Below, in pieces: positions 16,608 through 25,459 of a DNA stretch of 64,000 nucleotides. A program made the position numbers and the translations under genes. The stretch is from Paenibacillus ferrarius (lineage in GTDB: Bacteria; Bacillota; Bacilli; Paenibacillales; NBRC-103111). The stretch spans positions 178,134-242,133 of the forward strand of contig NZ_MBTG01000007.1 of assembly GCF_002027705.1 (NCBI RefSeq). The letters run 5' to 3'. Within the stretch, counting starts at the first letter, position 1. Each line of letters opens with the position of its first letter. Below the pieces are notes generated by a model, which saw only the letters and a program-made list of their open reading frames with translations, made no database searches and was not told the origin of the DNA.

Positions 16608-17342
16608 TTACGTTTTTTTCCTGCCGCGATATTGCCCTGTGCGCAATTCCAGGATGTAAGCTTCGGCATCAGGCATCCCTTCATCTTTAGCCTGCTGTAC
16701 AGCCAGTTCGATGTCGTACGGAATTCGCACGTGCTGAAGGTTGAAAGCACCAGGCTCCTCACTGTGATAATGCCCCTCGAGAAGCACATAGGAGGCTTGC
16801 GTAATATCCAAGGGATTGCCTACGCTTCCTGTGTTAAACAGCATTCTGCCATTCAGAATCTGCAGGTAAGCGTTGTGAACGTCCCCATAGCCTGCTACAT
16901 CCGCAGGCCGCAGCTCTCCACAAAACTCCGAGGCTTCAAACATCGACAAGCGGCTCTCCATCGAATCCCAAGGCTGAATGCGTTCATACACACTTCTAGG
17001 CGAAGCATGAAACAGCCTTACAAATTTCCCGCTCATCCAAAACTCGTAGCAGAAAGGCAGCCCTTTTAAATACGCGATCCGTTCCTTGCCGAGTCTATCC
17101 TGCTGCCACAGAAGTATAGCGTCCTTCGTTGGATTTCCGATGAAATCATCCCAATTTCCCATGATGACCACATCGCAATCTTCACGTACCCGATCCACGG
17201 CTTTTTCGGAATGGGGGCCCTTGCCTATCAAGTCTCCGAGACAAATGATTTGTGTCACAGCCCGCTGCTGAATATCCTTCATCACGGCTTCATATGCAGG
17301 CATATTGCCATGGATATCGGAAATAATCGCTAGCTTTTCCAC
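16608..17342 (-). CDS. calcineurin-like metallophosphoesterase
   Basis: About 244 residues of the YfcE/MJ0936-type phosphoesterase fold. Metal-ligand motifs appear in order: ISDIHGNMPAYEAV, CLGDLIGKGPHSEKAVD, MGNWDDFIGNP (GNWD where many relatives have GNHD), FHASPR and GYGDVHNAYLQI (GDVH in place of GHTH), then NTGSVGNPLD. These substitutions define a Firmicute subgroup as far as I recall; substrate unknown. GTG 17342 is chosen, with AGGCAGG upstream; GTG 17351 is possible. It lies 20 bp downstream of the dehydrogenase-membrane fusion gene and is probably co-transcribed. Confidence 0.85.
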   Translation of the reverse strand: MEKLAIISDIHGNMPAYEAVMKDIQQRAVTQIICLGDLIGKGPHSEKAVDRVREDCDVVIMGNWDDFIGNPTKDAILLWQQDRLGKERIAYLKGLPFCYEFWMSGKFVRLFHASPRSVYERIQPWDSMESRLSMFEASEFCGELRPADVAGYGDVHNAYLQILNGRMLFNTGSVGNPLDITQASYVLLEGHYHSEEPGAFNLQHVRIPYDIELAVQQAKDEGMPDAEAYILELRTGQYRGRKKT

Positions 17343-17362
17343 AAGCCACACCTGCCTTTATG

Positions 17363-19324
17363 TTAAAATTGTTCGTTCGTTCTCGTAACGCGGGCATACT
17401 TGCCTGCGCTGCTGACCAGAAACGGATACAACAAGTACAATCCAATTCCGTATAGCATGACAGCTATGTAAACTGGAAGCAAATGAATGAAATCCATATA
17501 GCCAATGTGAAAATGAATCAGCAGACCAGCCGTAAATCCGGGTAATCCGCCCCAGAGAAACGTCCACCAAAGCCAGCTTTCGCCTTGCCCTACTCCCCAA
17601 AGCGCAGAGGCTGTAATCGCTACCGCGAGGGAAAAGAGGGCTCCGCCAAAACCAGCTCTGTCATGCGCAATAAGCGGAATAAGTTGATTGTTCCAAGCCG
17701 CCAGTTGTTCGGCTGTGAGGCCTATATAGACTAAATCTGTGTCCACAAACACATTCGTAATCCCCACGAAGGATATCGTCAGACCGCCGATGGCCAGGCC
17801 ACAACCGAGTACAACGAAGCAGCACTGCCCCCACTGCGCTCTGCGCCAAACAGCGTCGTTGAGCAAGCCAGGCGGCTTGCGTGAAGGATAATCCTTCAAG
17901 CCGCGCATGGTGAGCAGCAGCATCGGCAGAAGTATCGCCGCGACTGTGGCATGAAGAGGATCGAAATAGCCATAGCCAAGATAAAGGAAAAAGCTGCTGA
18001 ATCCTACGGCGCATGAGGTGATAACCGCCGTCCGCGCCCAGTGCAGCCCGCTTCGCAAGCCATGCCGAGCCAGCTGCGAATAGAAGATGCCAATCGAGAT
18101 CATCGTCCCCGCCAACGTTATGCGGTCATGAGACATGAAATGTATAATATGCCCGTTAAATCGGTTTATGACACTTCGGCTCACGCCGAGGAAGGTTTCA
18201 TCATAAGGCAGGAGCACAGTCGTTGAGGCAATAAGCCACGCCAGCACGCCGCCAACCATCATGCCGATCCCAAGCAGGTTCATCCAGCCCCAATTCGCCC
18301 AGAATGAAGGCGGAATCTGCTCCTCAGTGTGCTGAATGCGATCATATATAATCGCTTCATTAATTCGCTTAGGCAATCCAGGCCCTGCATAGACCAGCCC
18401 GCTGTGCAGCTGAACGCTATTCGCGCCGGCTGCCAACAGCTCAAGAGCGTCCTGCGGCTGGTGAACTCCGCCAGCCGCTACGATGCTGCTCGCCTCGCCA
18501 AGCGCCTCGCGGAGCAGCCGAACCCGCTCCAGCTGCGCGGCGAGCGCCTCCGCTCCGCCAACGCGCATGCTGCGGGTGCCCGCGTCGCGCTGCGCTTCGC
18601 CCACGACAACACCGCTGTAGCCTGCGGCTGCGGTGTCTACAAGTTCACGCAGCATCCCGATGGGATATTGCTGCGGCACGTACAGCAGCAGCGGCTTCCC
18701 CTCAGCCGCTGCCTGCCCGAGCTGGCGCACCTCGTCGAGGTACGCCAAGACCTCTTCCGATGGCCAGCCTTCGGCGAGGCCATCGATGTAGAAGCCCGCC
18801 GCGTACGGCGCCAGCTTCTCCAGCAGCTCCTGCTGCTGAAGCAGCGCCTCGCGCGGCGAGCTGCCGGGCATCGGCGTGAGCCGCACGAAGTGCGGCAGGC
18901 GATGCCCTGTGCCCTTGCGCAGGCGCGCGACAATCGCGTCGGCGCCGTCATTCGCATAGCCATCGGGATAGACGATGGCTTCTTCTTCGGCGATGCGCGT
19001 GATTGGCGCATCGCTGTGCACGGCTCGGACCGTCACAGGTCCGAGCTCGATGAAGCCGATCCCGAATTGGGCCAGCGCCTTGTGCGCCGTCCCATGGGGA
19101 TCGAGGGAACTGCTTAAGCCGATCGGGCAAGCGATCGGCACGCCAGCCAGTTGATCTTCCAAGACAGGCGACAGTTCCATATGCCCCATCGTCTTGATCA
19201 CGAACGTGCCGCCCGGGATGCGGCTTAACCCGCCAATGGCATGGAGCGTCCAGTTTCGAGCTATTCGCCCTGGCAATCGAAACAGCAACGGACGAAATAT
19301 CGCATGGTAAGACCAATCCGGCAT
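17363..19324 (-). CDS. dihydroorotate dehydrogenase-like domain fused to a C-terminal multi-pass membrane domain
   Basis: 653 residues. Residues 1-325 resemble class 2 (membrane-type) dihydroorotate dehydrogenase: the FMN phosphate region SSIVAAGGVHQPQDALELLA, then GANSVQLHSGLVYAGPGL, is well conserved. The segment that should hold the N-S-x-P-N-T catalytic motif reads FYIDGLAEGWPSEE, and the usual ATNTT loop reads VVVGEAQRDAG, so dihydroorotate oxidation is doubtful. Residues 337-645 contain about eight hydrophobic helices, with no family I recognise. It may couple a flavin domain to the membrane. The phosphoesterase gene follows 20 bp downstream. Confidence 0.8.
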   Translation of the reverse strand: MPDWSYHAIFRPLLFRLPGRIARNWTLHAIGGLSRIPGGTFVIKTMGHMELSPVLEDQLAGVPIACPIGLSSSLDPHGTAHKALAQFGIGFIELGPVTVRAVHSDAPITRIAEEEAIVYPDGYANDGADAIVARLRKGTGHRLPHFVRLTPMPGSSPREALLQQQELLEKLAPYAAGFYIDGLAEGWPSEEVLAYLDEVRQLGQAAAEGKPLLLYVPQQYPIGMLRELVDTAAAGYSGVVVGEAQRDAGTRSMRVGGAEALAAQLERVRLLREALGEASSIVAAGGVHQPQDALELLAAGANSVQLHSGLVYAGPGLPKRINEAIIYDRIQHTEEQIPPSFWANWGWMNLLGIGMMVGGVLAWLIASTTVLLPYDETFLGVSRSVINRFNGHIIHFMSHDRITLAGTMISIGIFYSQLARHGLRSGLHWARTAVITSCAVGFSSFFLYLGYGYFDPLHATVAAILLPMLLLTMRGLKDYPSRKPPGLLNDAVWRRAQWGQCCFVVLGCGLAIGGLTISFVGITNVFVDTDLVYIGLTAEQLAAWNNQLIPLIAHDRAGFGGALFSLAVAITASALWGVGQGESWLWWTFLWGGLPGFTAGLLIHFHIGYMDFIHLLPVYIAVMLYGIGLYLLYPFLVSSAGKYARVTRTNEQF

Positions 19325-19419
19325 CGAGACACTCCCGTTCCTGACAAAATGGAAATTTCTTCATTCTAGTATAACGCGAATACCGCGAGGTGCAACAGAC
19401 ACAGTTTGTTGGCTTTTCC

Positions 19420-19435
19420 TGTGATTACGATCACA
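19420..19435. promoter_or_regulatory. Crp/Fnr-type operator upstream of hmp
   Basis: Perfect palindrome TGTGATTACGATCACA (TGTGA-N6-TCACA). Its centre (19427.5) is exactly 41.5 bp before the start predicted from the -10 hexamer TATACT at 19457-19462. This is the class II activator position of Crp/Fnr proteins. Confidence 0.85.
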
Positions 19436-19456
19436 AAGCCTAAGCTTTATTTTCGA

Positions 19457-19462
19457 TATACT
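19457..19462 (+). promoter_or_regulatory. -10 element of the hmp promoter
   Basis: TATACT; no good -35 box lies 17 bp upstream. Instead the FNR-type site occupies that position, as in activator-dependent promoters. Confidence 0.65.
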
Positions 19463-19505
19463 TGCCTCATCAACAGAATCTTGCACATAAGTGAGGCGAA
19501 TAGCT

Positions 19506-20720
19506 ATGCTGAGTCAACGCACAATTGAAGTCATTAAATCTACGGTTCCCGTTTTAGAAATCCATGGCACGGCCATTACTACACGCTTCTATGACATGCT
19601 TTTCACGGCGCATCCGGAACTTCTGCATATTTTCAATCACGCCAACCAAAAACAAGGCAAACAGCAAACTGCCTTAGCCAACGCCGTTTATGCAGCCGCC
19701 CTGCACATCGATCGATTAGAGATGATTCTGCCGGTGGTGAAACAAATCGCTCACAAACATCGCAGCTTGGGCGTGCAAGCCGAACATTATCCGATTGTCG
19801 GCAAGTATCTCCTTGCGGCTATTAAAGATGTACTCGGAGATGCCGCTTCGGAAGACATTTTACAAGCTTGGGGAGAAGCTTACGGTGTTATTGCAGATGC
19901 TTTCATCGGTATTGAAGCAGATATGTATGAACAAGCGAAGTCACAGGCAGGAGGCTGGGCCGGTTTCAGACCATTCCGAATAATCCAAAAGGTAAAAGAG
20001 AGCGATGTTATCACCTCTTTCTATATAACACCACTTGATGGCGGAGCATTGGCTGCTTTTGAGCCGGGGCAATATATCAGTGTGAACGTGCAAATCCCAG
20101 GCGAAGAGCATGCGCATATTCGGCAATACAGCCTCTCCGATGCTTCAGACAAGCCTTATTACCGAATCTCGGTTAAACGGGAAGACGCCATCGCAGATCG
20201 TCCTGCCGGAAAGGTTTCCGTGTATCTCCACGAGCAGAAGGAAGTCGGCGATATCCTCCCTATTTCGGCTCCAGCAGGCGATTTCACACTCGATCAGCAG
20301 GATTCCCGCCCTGTTGTGCTGATTAGCGGCGGTGTTGGGCTAACGCCTATGGTCAGCATGCTGAACACCCTGGCAGTAACGAAGCCGGCTCGTCAAGTCA
20401 CATTCATTCATGCCGCTCGCAATGGCCAGCTTCATGCCTTCAAGCAGCAGGTCGAGACTATCGCCCAGCAGCATTCGAATTTGAGCATCCATTGGTGTTA
20501 CGAGAAGCCGAACGAGCAGGACCTAACCGAACAAGCATTTCATAAACAAGGCTACATCGACCTGAACTGGCTGCAAACCGTCGTCCCTGCCAAAGAAGCC
20601 TGCTACTATTTCTGCGGACCTGTCCCCTTCATGAAAGCGATCAATGGCGATCTTCTCGAGTGGGGTATCCCTGCGGAAGATATTCATTACGAGTTTTTTG
20701 GCCCTGCCGGAAGCTTGTAG
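19506..20720 (+). CDS. hmp: flavohemoglobin (nitric oxide dioxygenase)
   Basis: 404 residues with three domains: globin (1-140, proximal His in KQIAHKHRSLGV), FAD-binding (RQYSLSDASDKPYYRISVKR) and NAD-binding (SGGVGLTPMVSML, YYFCGPVPFMKAI). It oxidises NO to nitrate using O2 and NAD(P)H, detoxifying nitrosative stress. ATG 19506 follows GTGAGGCG; the open frame adds only five residues. The upstream Crp/Fnr palindrome at -41.5 and the convergent Crp/Fnr gene next door suggest direct activation under low oxygen or NO. The stop lies 9 bp from the stop of that regulator. Confidence 0.96.
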   Translation: MLSQRTIEVIKSTVPVLEIHGTAITTRFYDMLFTAHPELLHIFNHANQKQGKQQTALANAVYAAALHIDRLEMILPVVKQIAHKHRSLGVQAEHYPIVGKYLLAAIKDVLGDAASEDILQAWGEAYGVIADAFIGIEADMYEQAKSQAGGWAGFRPFRIIQKVKESDVITSFYITPLDGGALAAFEPGQYISVNVQIPGEEHAHIRQYSLSDASDKPYYRISVKREDAIADRPAGKVSVYLHEQKEVGDILPISAPAGDFTLDQQDSRPVVLISGGVGLTPMVSMLNTLAVTKPARQVTFIHAARNGQLHAFKQQVETIAQQHSNLSIHWCYEKPNEQDLTEQAFHKQGYIDLNWLQTVVPAKEACYYFCGPVPFMKAINGDLLEWGIPAEDIHYEFFGPAGSL

Positions 20721-20729
20721 CTCTTACTT

Positions 20730-21248
20730 CTACTCCGTTGGGGAGGTCATCTTAACTTGCTCACGCAGCAGCCGATTCACCGTCTCGCGGCGAAGCCCGA
20801 TGAATTGACCGATCTCTTCCTGCGTCAAAACATCCGTAAGCACTATGCTTCCCAAATAGGTGTGTATCCAGCGCTGAAGCTTCTGAAGCCTCACGGCGGG
20901 TTTCACTTCAGTCAGTTGATCAATCCGCTGCTGCATCATTCGCAGCTTGTCCTGCAGCTGCCGCGCAATTTCGCGGAATTTCTCCGGCTGCTGCTCCAAA
21001 TCCCGATACCACTGCTCGGCCGGAAGTCGTTCAATCTGGCAAGTCACTAACGCAATCGCGGTGCCATAGTTAGGGCTTGGACTTAGGAGCGAGTGATGCG
21101 GTATCGTTTCTTCCGGCACAATGATATTCACAAGCGTCGGCGTCCCATCCTCATGGACACGGACAATCTTCAGCAGACCGCTATGCAGTCGGTAGAGCCC
21201 GCCTTTTTCACCTTGGCGGAACAAGGTCTCACCTTTATGGAGGATCAT
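20730..21248 (-). CDS. Crp/Fnr-family transcriptional regulator, short N-terminus
   Basis: 172 residues. The cyclic-nucleotide-binding-like beta roll begins almost at the first residue (ETLFRQGEKGGLYRLHSGLLK), followed by the dimer helix and a winged HTH (LTQEEIGQFIGLRRETVNRLL). Typical members have about 220-240 residues, so the N-terminal helix and cap are missing. A perfect AAAGGAG before ATG 21248 makes this the real start. There is no cysteine cluster for an Fe-S switch (one Cys only), so it is not a classical FNR. It probably acts on the TGTGA-N6-TCACA site at hmp. Confidence 0.88.
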   Translation of the reverse strand: MILHKGETLFRQGEKGGLYRLHSGLLKIVRVHEDGTPTLVNIIVPEETIPHHSLLSPSPNYGTAIALVTCQIERLPAEQWYRDLEQQPEKFREIARQLQDKLRMMQQRIDQLTEVKPAVRLQKLQRWIHTYLGSIVLTDVLTQEEIGQFIGLRRETVNRLLREQVKMTSPTE

Positions 21249-21323
21249 CTTGAACTCCTTTTATTATGCCACAATGCGAGCATTTTGCGCTTTCCCAACC
21301 TATTATTTGCTCATATAGTGACA

Positions 21324-21360
21324 AAAAAGCGACAGCAGTTCCATCTGCTGATCGCTTTTT
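21324..21360 (-). terminator. intrinsic terminator
   Basis: AAAAAGCGA-CAGCAG / CTGCTG-TCGCTTTTT hairpin just downstream of the 21367-21861 gene on the minus strand. Confidence 0.82.
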
Positions 21361-21366
21361 GTCGTT

Positions 21367-21861
21367 TTAAAGTTCTTTTTTGAGTGGTACGAATTTATTG
21401 CGAAGCAGCGCAAAGGATAGCGACCATTTCGTAACGAAATGCAATCGTTCCACCTTGCCCATAAGCCAAACCGACACCACAAGCCCTAACAGGGATACAA
21501 CAACAGCCGCAGGCAATGCCCAGAACGAAGTTGGATGTGCGAAAAAAGGAATGAAGGATACCGCCAGGATGGGAGCCGCATTCCATTTGAAAAATTGAAT
21601 CAGCAGGATCGTCATCAAGGCCGTTATGAAAAATGAAACCGCACCATGGCTTAAACTATACATGAGACTGCCAATGGATACGGCAATCGCAGCACCAAGC
21701 GTAATGCGCCCGATGTCTTTGATTTGATCAACACGATGCATAAATAAGAAGCTGAACGCACCGAGAGTCGGAAAAAAAACCATCTTCAAGAATGGGAAGT
21801 GATAAGATGCCCAATACGCTCCCATCAAATAACAGCACATAATTAGTGAACGCAGAAGCAT
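21367..21861 (-). CDS. integral membrane protein, possibly HPP-like
   Basis: 164 residues with about five hydrophobic helices, starting MLLRSLIMCCYLMGAYWASY. The pattern of an initial FFPTLGAFSFLFMHRVDQ loop and a late FFAHPTSFWALP segment recalls HPP-family or aromatic-acid-exporter-like membrane proteins, but the HPP motif itself is absent. The frame is open to 22002; GAAGGACGGG before ATG 21861 and the hydrophobic start favour the shorter form. Function is unknown. It has its own terminator and follows xylR on the same strand at about 150 bp. Confidence 0.62.
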   Translation of the reverse strand: MLLRSLIMCCYLMGAYWASYHFPFLKMVFFPTLGAFSFLFMHRVDQIKDIGRITLGAAIAVSIGSLMYSLSHGAVSFFITALMTILLIQFFKWNAAPILAVSFIPFFAHPTSFWALPAAVVVSLLGLVVSVWLMGKVERLHFVTKWSLSFALLRNKFVPLKKEL

Positions 21862-22007
21862 CGTTGATTCCCGTCCTTCTATGTTTAATGAGGAAATACC
21901 GAGTTTATAACTTGGCTTTCTACATTCTACATAAGAAACGAACCGTCGGTCAATCCTTTCCCGCTTGGAAAAAATCACCTCATGGCGGGCACCAATTCGC
22001 ATCCCTT

Positions 22008-23183
22008 TTAGCTGCGCTCGACCGACACCGTCGTTGAGGCAAAAAATTTGGCCACAGCAAAGGATGCCGCCCCAAGCACAGTTGAGCGATCGCTCAATTG
22101 GGAAAACTCAACCTTAGGCAGCTTGCGAAGGTGAGAAAGTGACCGCTTCTCCAGCAGCTGAAGCAGCGGCTTCATCAACCACTTCTCCGCTCCAGCCAAA
22201 CGGCCGCCGAGAATGATAAACTCTGGATTGTACCCGTTAATGATATTGACGACGCCCACACCAAGATAATAACCAAGGCGCTCAAAAAGCGCGATGGCCG
22301 CCGCTTCGCCAGCCTCTGCTCTCCCGAGCAGCATGTCTAAGGTAACAGCGCCTCCGAATTCTCGGCGAGCCTGTTCCAATAACGCGTGCTCCGATGCATA
22401 GAGTTCCCAACAGCCTAGACTGCCGCAGCGGCATTTGGGTCCGTCATGCTGGATGGAGATGTGCCCAATCTCCCCCGCAAAGCCCGTCGCACCGCGATAC
22501 AGCTCGCCTTTGATAATAATCCCCGCGCCAATTCCGATGCCGATTGAAATATACACCAAATTCGCTGTATCTTTGCCCGCCCCGAACTGCTTCTCTCCGA
22601 CTGCGCCTGCATTCGCTTCGTTATCAATCACAACAGGAATGTTGAAAGTCTCCTCCATTTGCTCTAGCAAAGAGACGTTCTCCCATCCCAGATTCGGCGC
22701 GAACAGAAGATTGCCGTCTTCATCGCAGATGCCGGGCACTCCGATACCGATGCCGATAATCCCGTAGACGCTTTCCGGCGCGCTGCTGATCAGCTCACGA
22801 ATGATCGTCTTTAGCTGATCGATGACTTCTTCAGCCGAGTTGTTGTCATGCAGGACCCGCTTCTCACGAACGACCTTGCCGGTCAGATCGGTGAGAACAG
22901 CAAGAATATCGTGCACACCCAGATCTACACCGATTGCATAACCCGCTGTCCCATTGAACAGCAGCATCATCGGTTTGCGTCCGCCACTTGACTCCCCGAC
23001 TCCGATCTCATCGACGAGACGGCTCTCCATAAGCTCATTAACCAAACTGGATACCGTCGCCTTGGTCAATCCTGCAATCTCCGCAATCCGTGCTCGTGAG
23101 ATCGGCGAGTCCGTGCGAATATGATGAAGTACGATGGATTTATTTATTTTTTTAACCAGATTTAAATCGCCTGTTTGCTTCAT
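22008..23183 (-). CDS. xylR: ROK-family xylose repressor
   Basis: 391 residues. The N-terminal winged HTH (SRARIAEIAGLTKATVSSLV) is followed by a ROK sugar-binding/kinase-like fold: GVDLGVHDILAVLTDLTG, the ROK zinc site PKCRCGSLGCWELYAS and the FAGEIGHISI strand. It represses xylose genes and releases DNA on binding xylose. It is divergent from xylA, with an AGTTTGT/ACAAACT operator in the shared control region. ATG 23183 follows GGGGG at good spacing; the open frame extends to 23264 without a better site. No xylB or xylose transporter is nearby. Confidence 0.93.
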   Translation of the reverse strand: MKQTGDLNLVKKINKSIVLHHIRTDSPISRARIAEIAGLTKATVSSLVNELMESRLVDEIGVGESSGGRKPMMLLFNGTAGYAIGVDLGVHDILAVLTDLTGKVVREKRVLHDNNSAEEVIDQLKTIIRELISSAPESVYGIIGIGIGVPGICDEDGNLLFAPNLGWENVSLLEQMEETFNIPVVIDNEANAGAVGEKQFGAGKDTANLVYISIGIGIGAGIIIKGELYRGATGFAGEIGHISIQHDGPKCRCGSLGCWELYASEHALLEQARREFGGAVTLDMLLGRAEAGEAAAIALFERLGYYLGVGVVNIINGYNPEFIILGGRLAGAEKWLMKPLLQLLEKRSLSHLRKLPKVEFSQLSDRSTVLGAASFAVAKFFASTTVSVERS

Positions 23184-23267
23184 GCCAGCCCCCATACTAC
23201 TCCGAGTACTTGTCTTTTTATGTGTTGAAATGATTTTAACATGAATGGCTTTTTCTCGCACCAACTA

Positions 23268-23292
23268 AGTTTGTTTAATGAATTTACAAACT
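23268..23292. promoter_or_regulatory. xyl operator (XylR site)
   Basis: Half-sites AGTTTGT (23268-23274) and ACAAACT (23286-23292) are identical to those of Bacillus xylO. They are separated by 11 bp, whereas the Bacillus site I recall has 7. The right half overlaps the -35 box of the xylA promoter. Confidence 0.8.
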
Positions 23293-23311
23293 ATTCGAAT
23301 GGTGCTATGAT
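23283..23311 (+). promoter_or_regulatory. xylA promoter
   Basis: TTTACA, 17-bp spacer, TATGAT with an extended -10 TG (TGCTATGAT). It lies 44 bp before the xylA start, with the -35 box inside the XylR operator. Confidence 0.78.
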
Positions 23312-23354
23312 GGCTTCAGAAGCATTTATCAACCACAATAGGGAGGCTGAATTC

Positions 23355-24674
23355 ATGAGTTATTTTGATAACATTCAACCGATTAAGTACGAAGGCCGCA
23401 CATCCACGAACCCGCTATCCTTTAAATTTTATAATCCGGACCAAGTTGTTCTAGGCAAAACTATGCGCGAACATCTGCGTTTTGCAATCGCTTACTGGCA
23501 TTCTTTCTCAGCGAATGGCTCTGATCCTTTCGGCAGCGGCACGATGGTTCGCGCTTGGGATCAATATTCAGGCCTAGAGCTGGCCCAAGCTCGTGTTGAC
23601 GCTTGCTTTGAGCTGCTTAACATCCTCGATGTCGACTATTTTGCCTTCCACGACCGTGATATCGCGCCTGAAGGCGACACTTTGCAGGAAACGAACAAGA
23701 ACTTAGATGCCGTCGTCGCGATGATTAAGGATAAAATGGCGTCCAGCGGCAAAAAATTGCTCTGGAATACTGCAAATATGTTCACTAACCCGCGCTTCGT
23801 GCACGGTGCCGCTACAACGAATAATGCCGATGTCTTCGCGTACGCGGCTGCTCAAGTGAAGAAAGCTCTCGACCATGCCAAAGAGCTTGGTTCTGAGAAC
23901 TATGTTTTCTGGGGCGGCCGTGAAGGCTACGAAACTTTGCTCAACACCGACCTGGGTCTGGAGCTCGACAACTTGGCTCGTTTCCTGCACATGGCTGTTG
24001 ATTATGCCAAAGAAATCGGCTATACGGGTCAATTCCTGATCGAGCCTAAACCAAAAGAGCCTTCCAAACACCAATACGACTTCGATGCGGCTACGACGCT
24101 TTCATTCTTGCAAAAATATGATTTGCTGCCATATTTCAAATTAAACCTGGAAGCCAACCATGCTACGCTTGCCGGCCATACCTTCGAGCACGAGCTTCGT
24201 GTTGCTCGCGTCAACGGCATTCTTGGTTCGATCGATGCGAACCAAGGCGACCTGCTGCTCGGCTGGGATACCGACGAATTCCCAACAGACTTATACGCGA
24301 CTACCCTCGCGATGTACGAAATCCTGCTCAACGAAGGCGGCATCGGCCGCGGCGGCGTAAACTTCGACGCCAAGGTTCGCCGTACTTCCTTTGAGCCTAT
24401 CGATGTGGTCTACTCCCACATCGCGGGTATGGACGCGTTCGCTCGCGGCTTGGAAGTTGCCGCCAAATTGATCGAAGATCGCGTATTCGACAACATTTTG
24501 GATACGCGCTACGCTTCCTTCAAATCCGGCATCGGCGCGGACATCGTCTCCGGCAAAGCGGACTTCAAATCTCTGGAAGCCTACGCCCTGCAGAACAGCG
24601 GCACCATCGTGAACCAGTCCGGTCGTTTGGAATTAATCAAAGCCACCGTGAATCAATATCTGATCAACTCTTAA
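23355..24674 (+). CDS. xylA: xylose isomerase
   Basis: 439-residue TIM-barrel isomerase that converts D-xylose to D-xylulose with two divalent metals. The catalytic His lies in [15 protein letters not shown], the metal-binding Glu in [18 protein letters not shown], and further ligands in [15 protein letters not shown] and LGWDTDEFP; the C-terminal [16 protein letters not shown] is conserved. The length corresponds to class II enzymes. GGGAGG lies 7 bp before ATG 23355. Transcription starts from an operator-controlled promoter shared with divergent xylR. The usual partner xylB is absent downstream, where a repeat element follows instead. Confidence 0.97.
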   Translation: MSYFDNIQPIKYEGRTSTNPLSFKFYNPDQVVLGKTMREHLRFAIAYWHSFSANGSDPFGSGTMVRAWDQYSGLELAQARVDACFELLNILDVDYFAFHDRDIAPEGDTLQETNKNLDAVVAMIKDKMASSGKKLLWNTANMFTNPRFVHGAATTNNADVFAYAAAQVKKALDHAKELGSENYVFWGGREGYETLLNTDLGLELDNLARFLHMAVDYAKEIGYTGQFLIEPKPKEPSKHQYDFDAATTLSFLQKYDLLPYFKLNLEANHATLAGHTFEHELRVARVNGILGSIDANQGDLLLGWDTDEFPTDLYATTLAMYEILLNEGGIGRGGVNFDAKVRRTSFEPIDVVYSHIAGMDAFARGLEVAAKLIEDRVFDNILDTRYASFKSGIGADIVSGKADFKSLEAYALQNSGTIVNQSGRLELIKATVNQYLINS

Positions 24675-24782
24675 TCCGAAGGAATTCCAGCTTTCTCCTG
24701 CATCGCCTCAGGTACGCGTCCAAGCTTGCGCGTATCTGGGGCGATCTTATTTCTGTAAGCACCTCACCTTTTCCAGCTAGGA

Positions 24783-24959
24783 GGAACTATGGTACGCTAT
24801 TTAACCAATTACGCCCATTATCCAGCCTCCAGAGGAACTACAATCCGCTATATCCACAGTTCCCGCCTCTTTGCCCCACATTTTTGACAAATAGCGTACC
24901 CTAGTTCCCTGTCACCACCGATTGAGTACCTATTCCTCTAAATAGAGGATCGTAGTTCC
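24783..24959. repeat. four-module intergenic element of the GGAACTA...CGCTATTT type
   Basis: Two direct modules, GGAACTATGGTACGCTATTT (24783) and GGAACTACAATCCGCTATAT (24834), are followed by two inverted modules, AAATAGCGTACCCTAGTTCC (24889) and AAATAGAGGATCGTAGTTCC (24940). Module starts are 51 bp apart within each pair, and the middle centres are 55 bp apart. The element fills the gap between xylA and the next minus-strand gene. Two further modules of the same family lie at 62637 and 62688. Confidence 0.88.
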
Positions 24960-24969
24960 TAACAAGGAA

Positions 24970-25449
24970 TTATTCCTGAACCCCCTTTTTCTCGCGAAAA
25001 AACCACCGGTTAAAAACAAGCGACAATTGCAAAGTCACCCAAATGCTCAGAAACGTCCAATACCAGTTCCATGAATGATAGCGAATCACGTCCGTATATG
25101 ACTCAAGCAGTATTTCGGTGAATGTTATTCCTGCGGGATAAGCCATGATGTATAGGAAACGAACCCATAAGCTTTTGGCGGCGGGATAGTAGATATTCAA
25201 ATAGACGGCAATCGCCGGATAACCCATAATTTCAAAAGTTAAACTTGTATAATTATGTTTAAGTTCTCTAACGGGATATTCCAGCCAACCATTTTGAACA
25301 ACAATAAGCCCTAGAATCCAGGTTAAAAACTGTTGAAATAGAAAAGCTACCTGCGCCTTGCGTCGATGCCGCTTAGGTATAATGAGCAAACCGATCAGGG
25401 AAAAGGTCCATACGGCTATGATGATTATGCGCTCAACCGTCCAGTTCAT
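24970..25449 (-). CDS. CBO0543-family membrane protein (paralogue 1)
   Basis: 159 residues with four to five transmembrane helices. Family landmarks of the CBO0543 group are visible: VERIIIIAVWTFSLIGLLIIPKR-type start, TWILGLIVVQNGWLEYPVRE, then EILLESYTDVIRYHSWNWYW near the C-terminus. The function of the family is unknown; it is common in Paenibacillus and clostridia, often in multiple copies. The ATG lies 10 bp after the stop of the next, paralogous gene, so both are on one transcript and probably arose by tandem duplication. Confidence 0.85.
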   Translation of the reverse strand: MNWTVERIIIIAVWTFSLIGLLIIPKRHRRKAQVAFLFQQFLTWILGLIVVQNGWLEYPVRELKHNYTSLTFEIMGYPAIAVYLNIYYPAAKSLWVRFLYIMAYPAGITFTEILLESYTDVIRYHSWNWYWTFLSIWVTLQLSLVFNRWFFREKKGVQE

Positions 25450-25459
25450 AGGGGATGTA

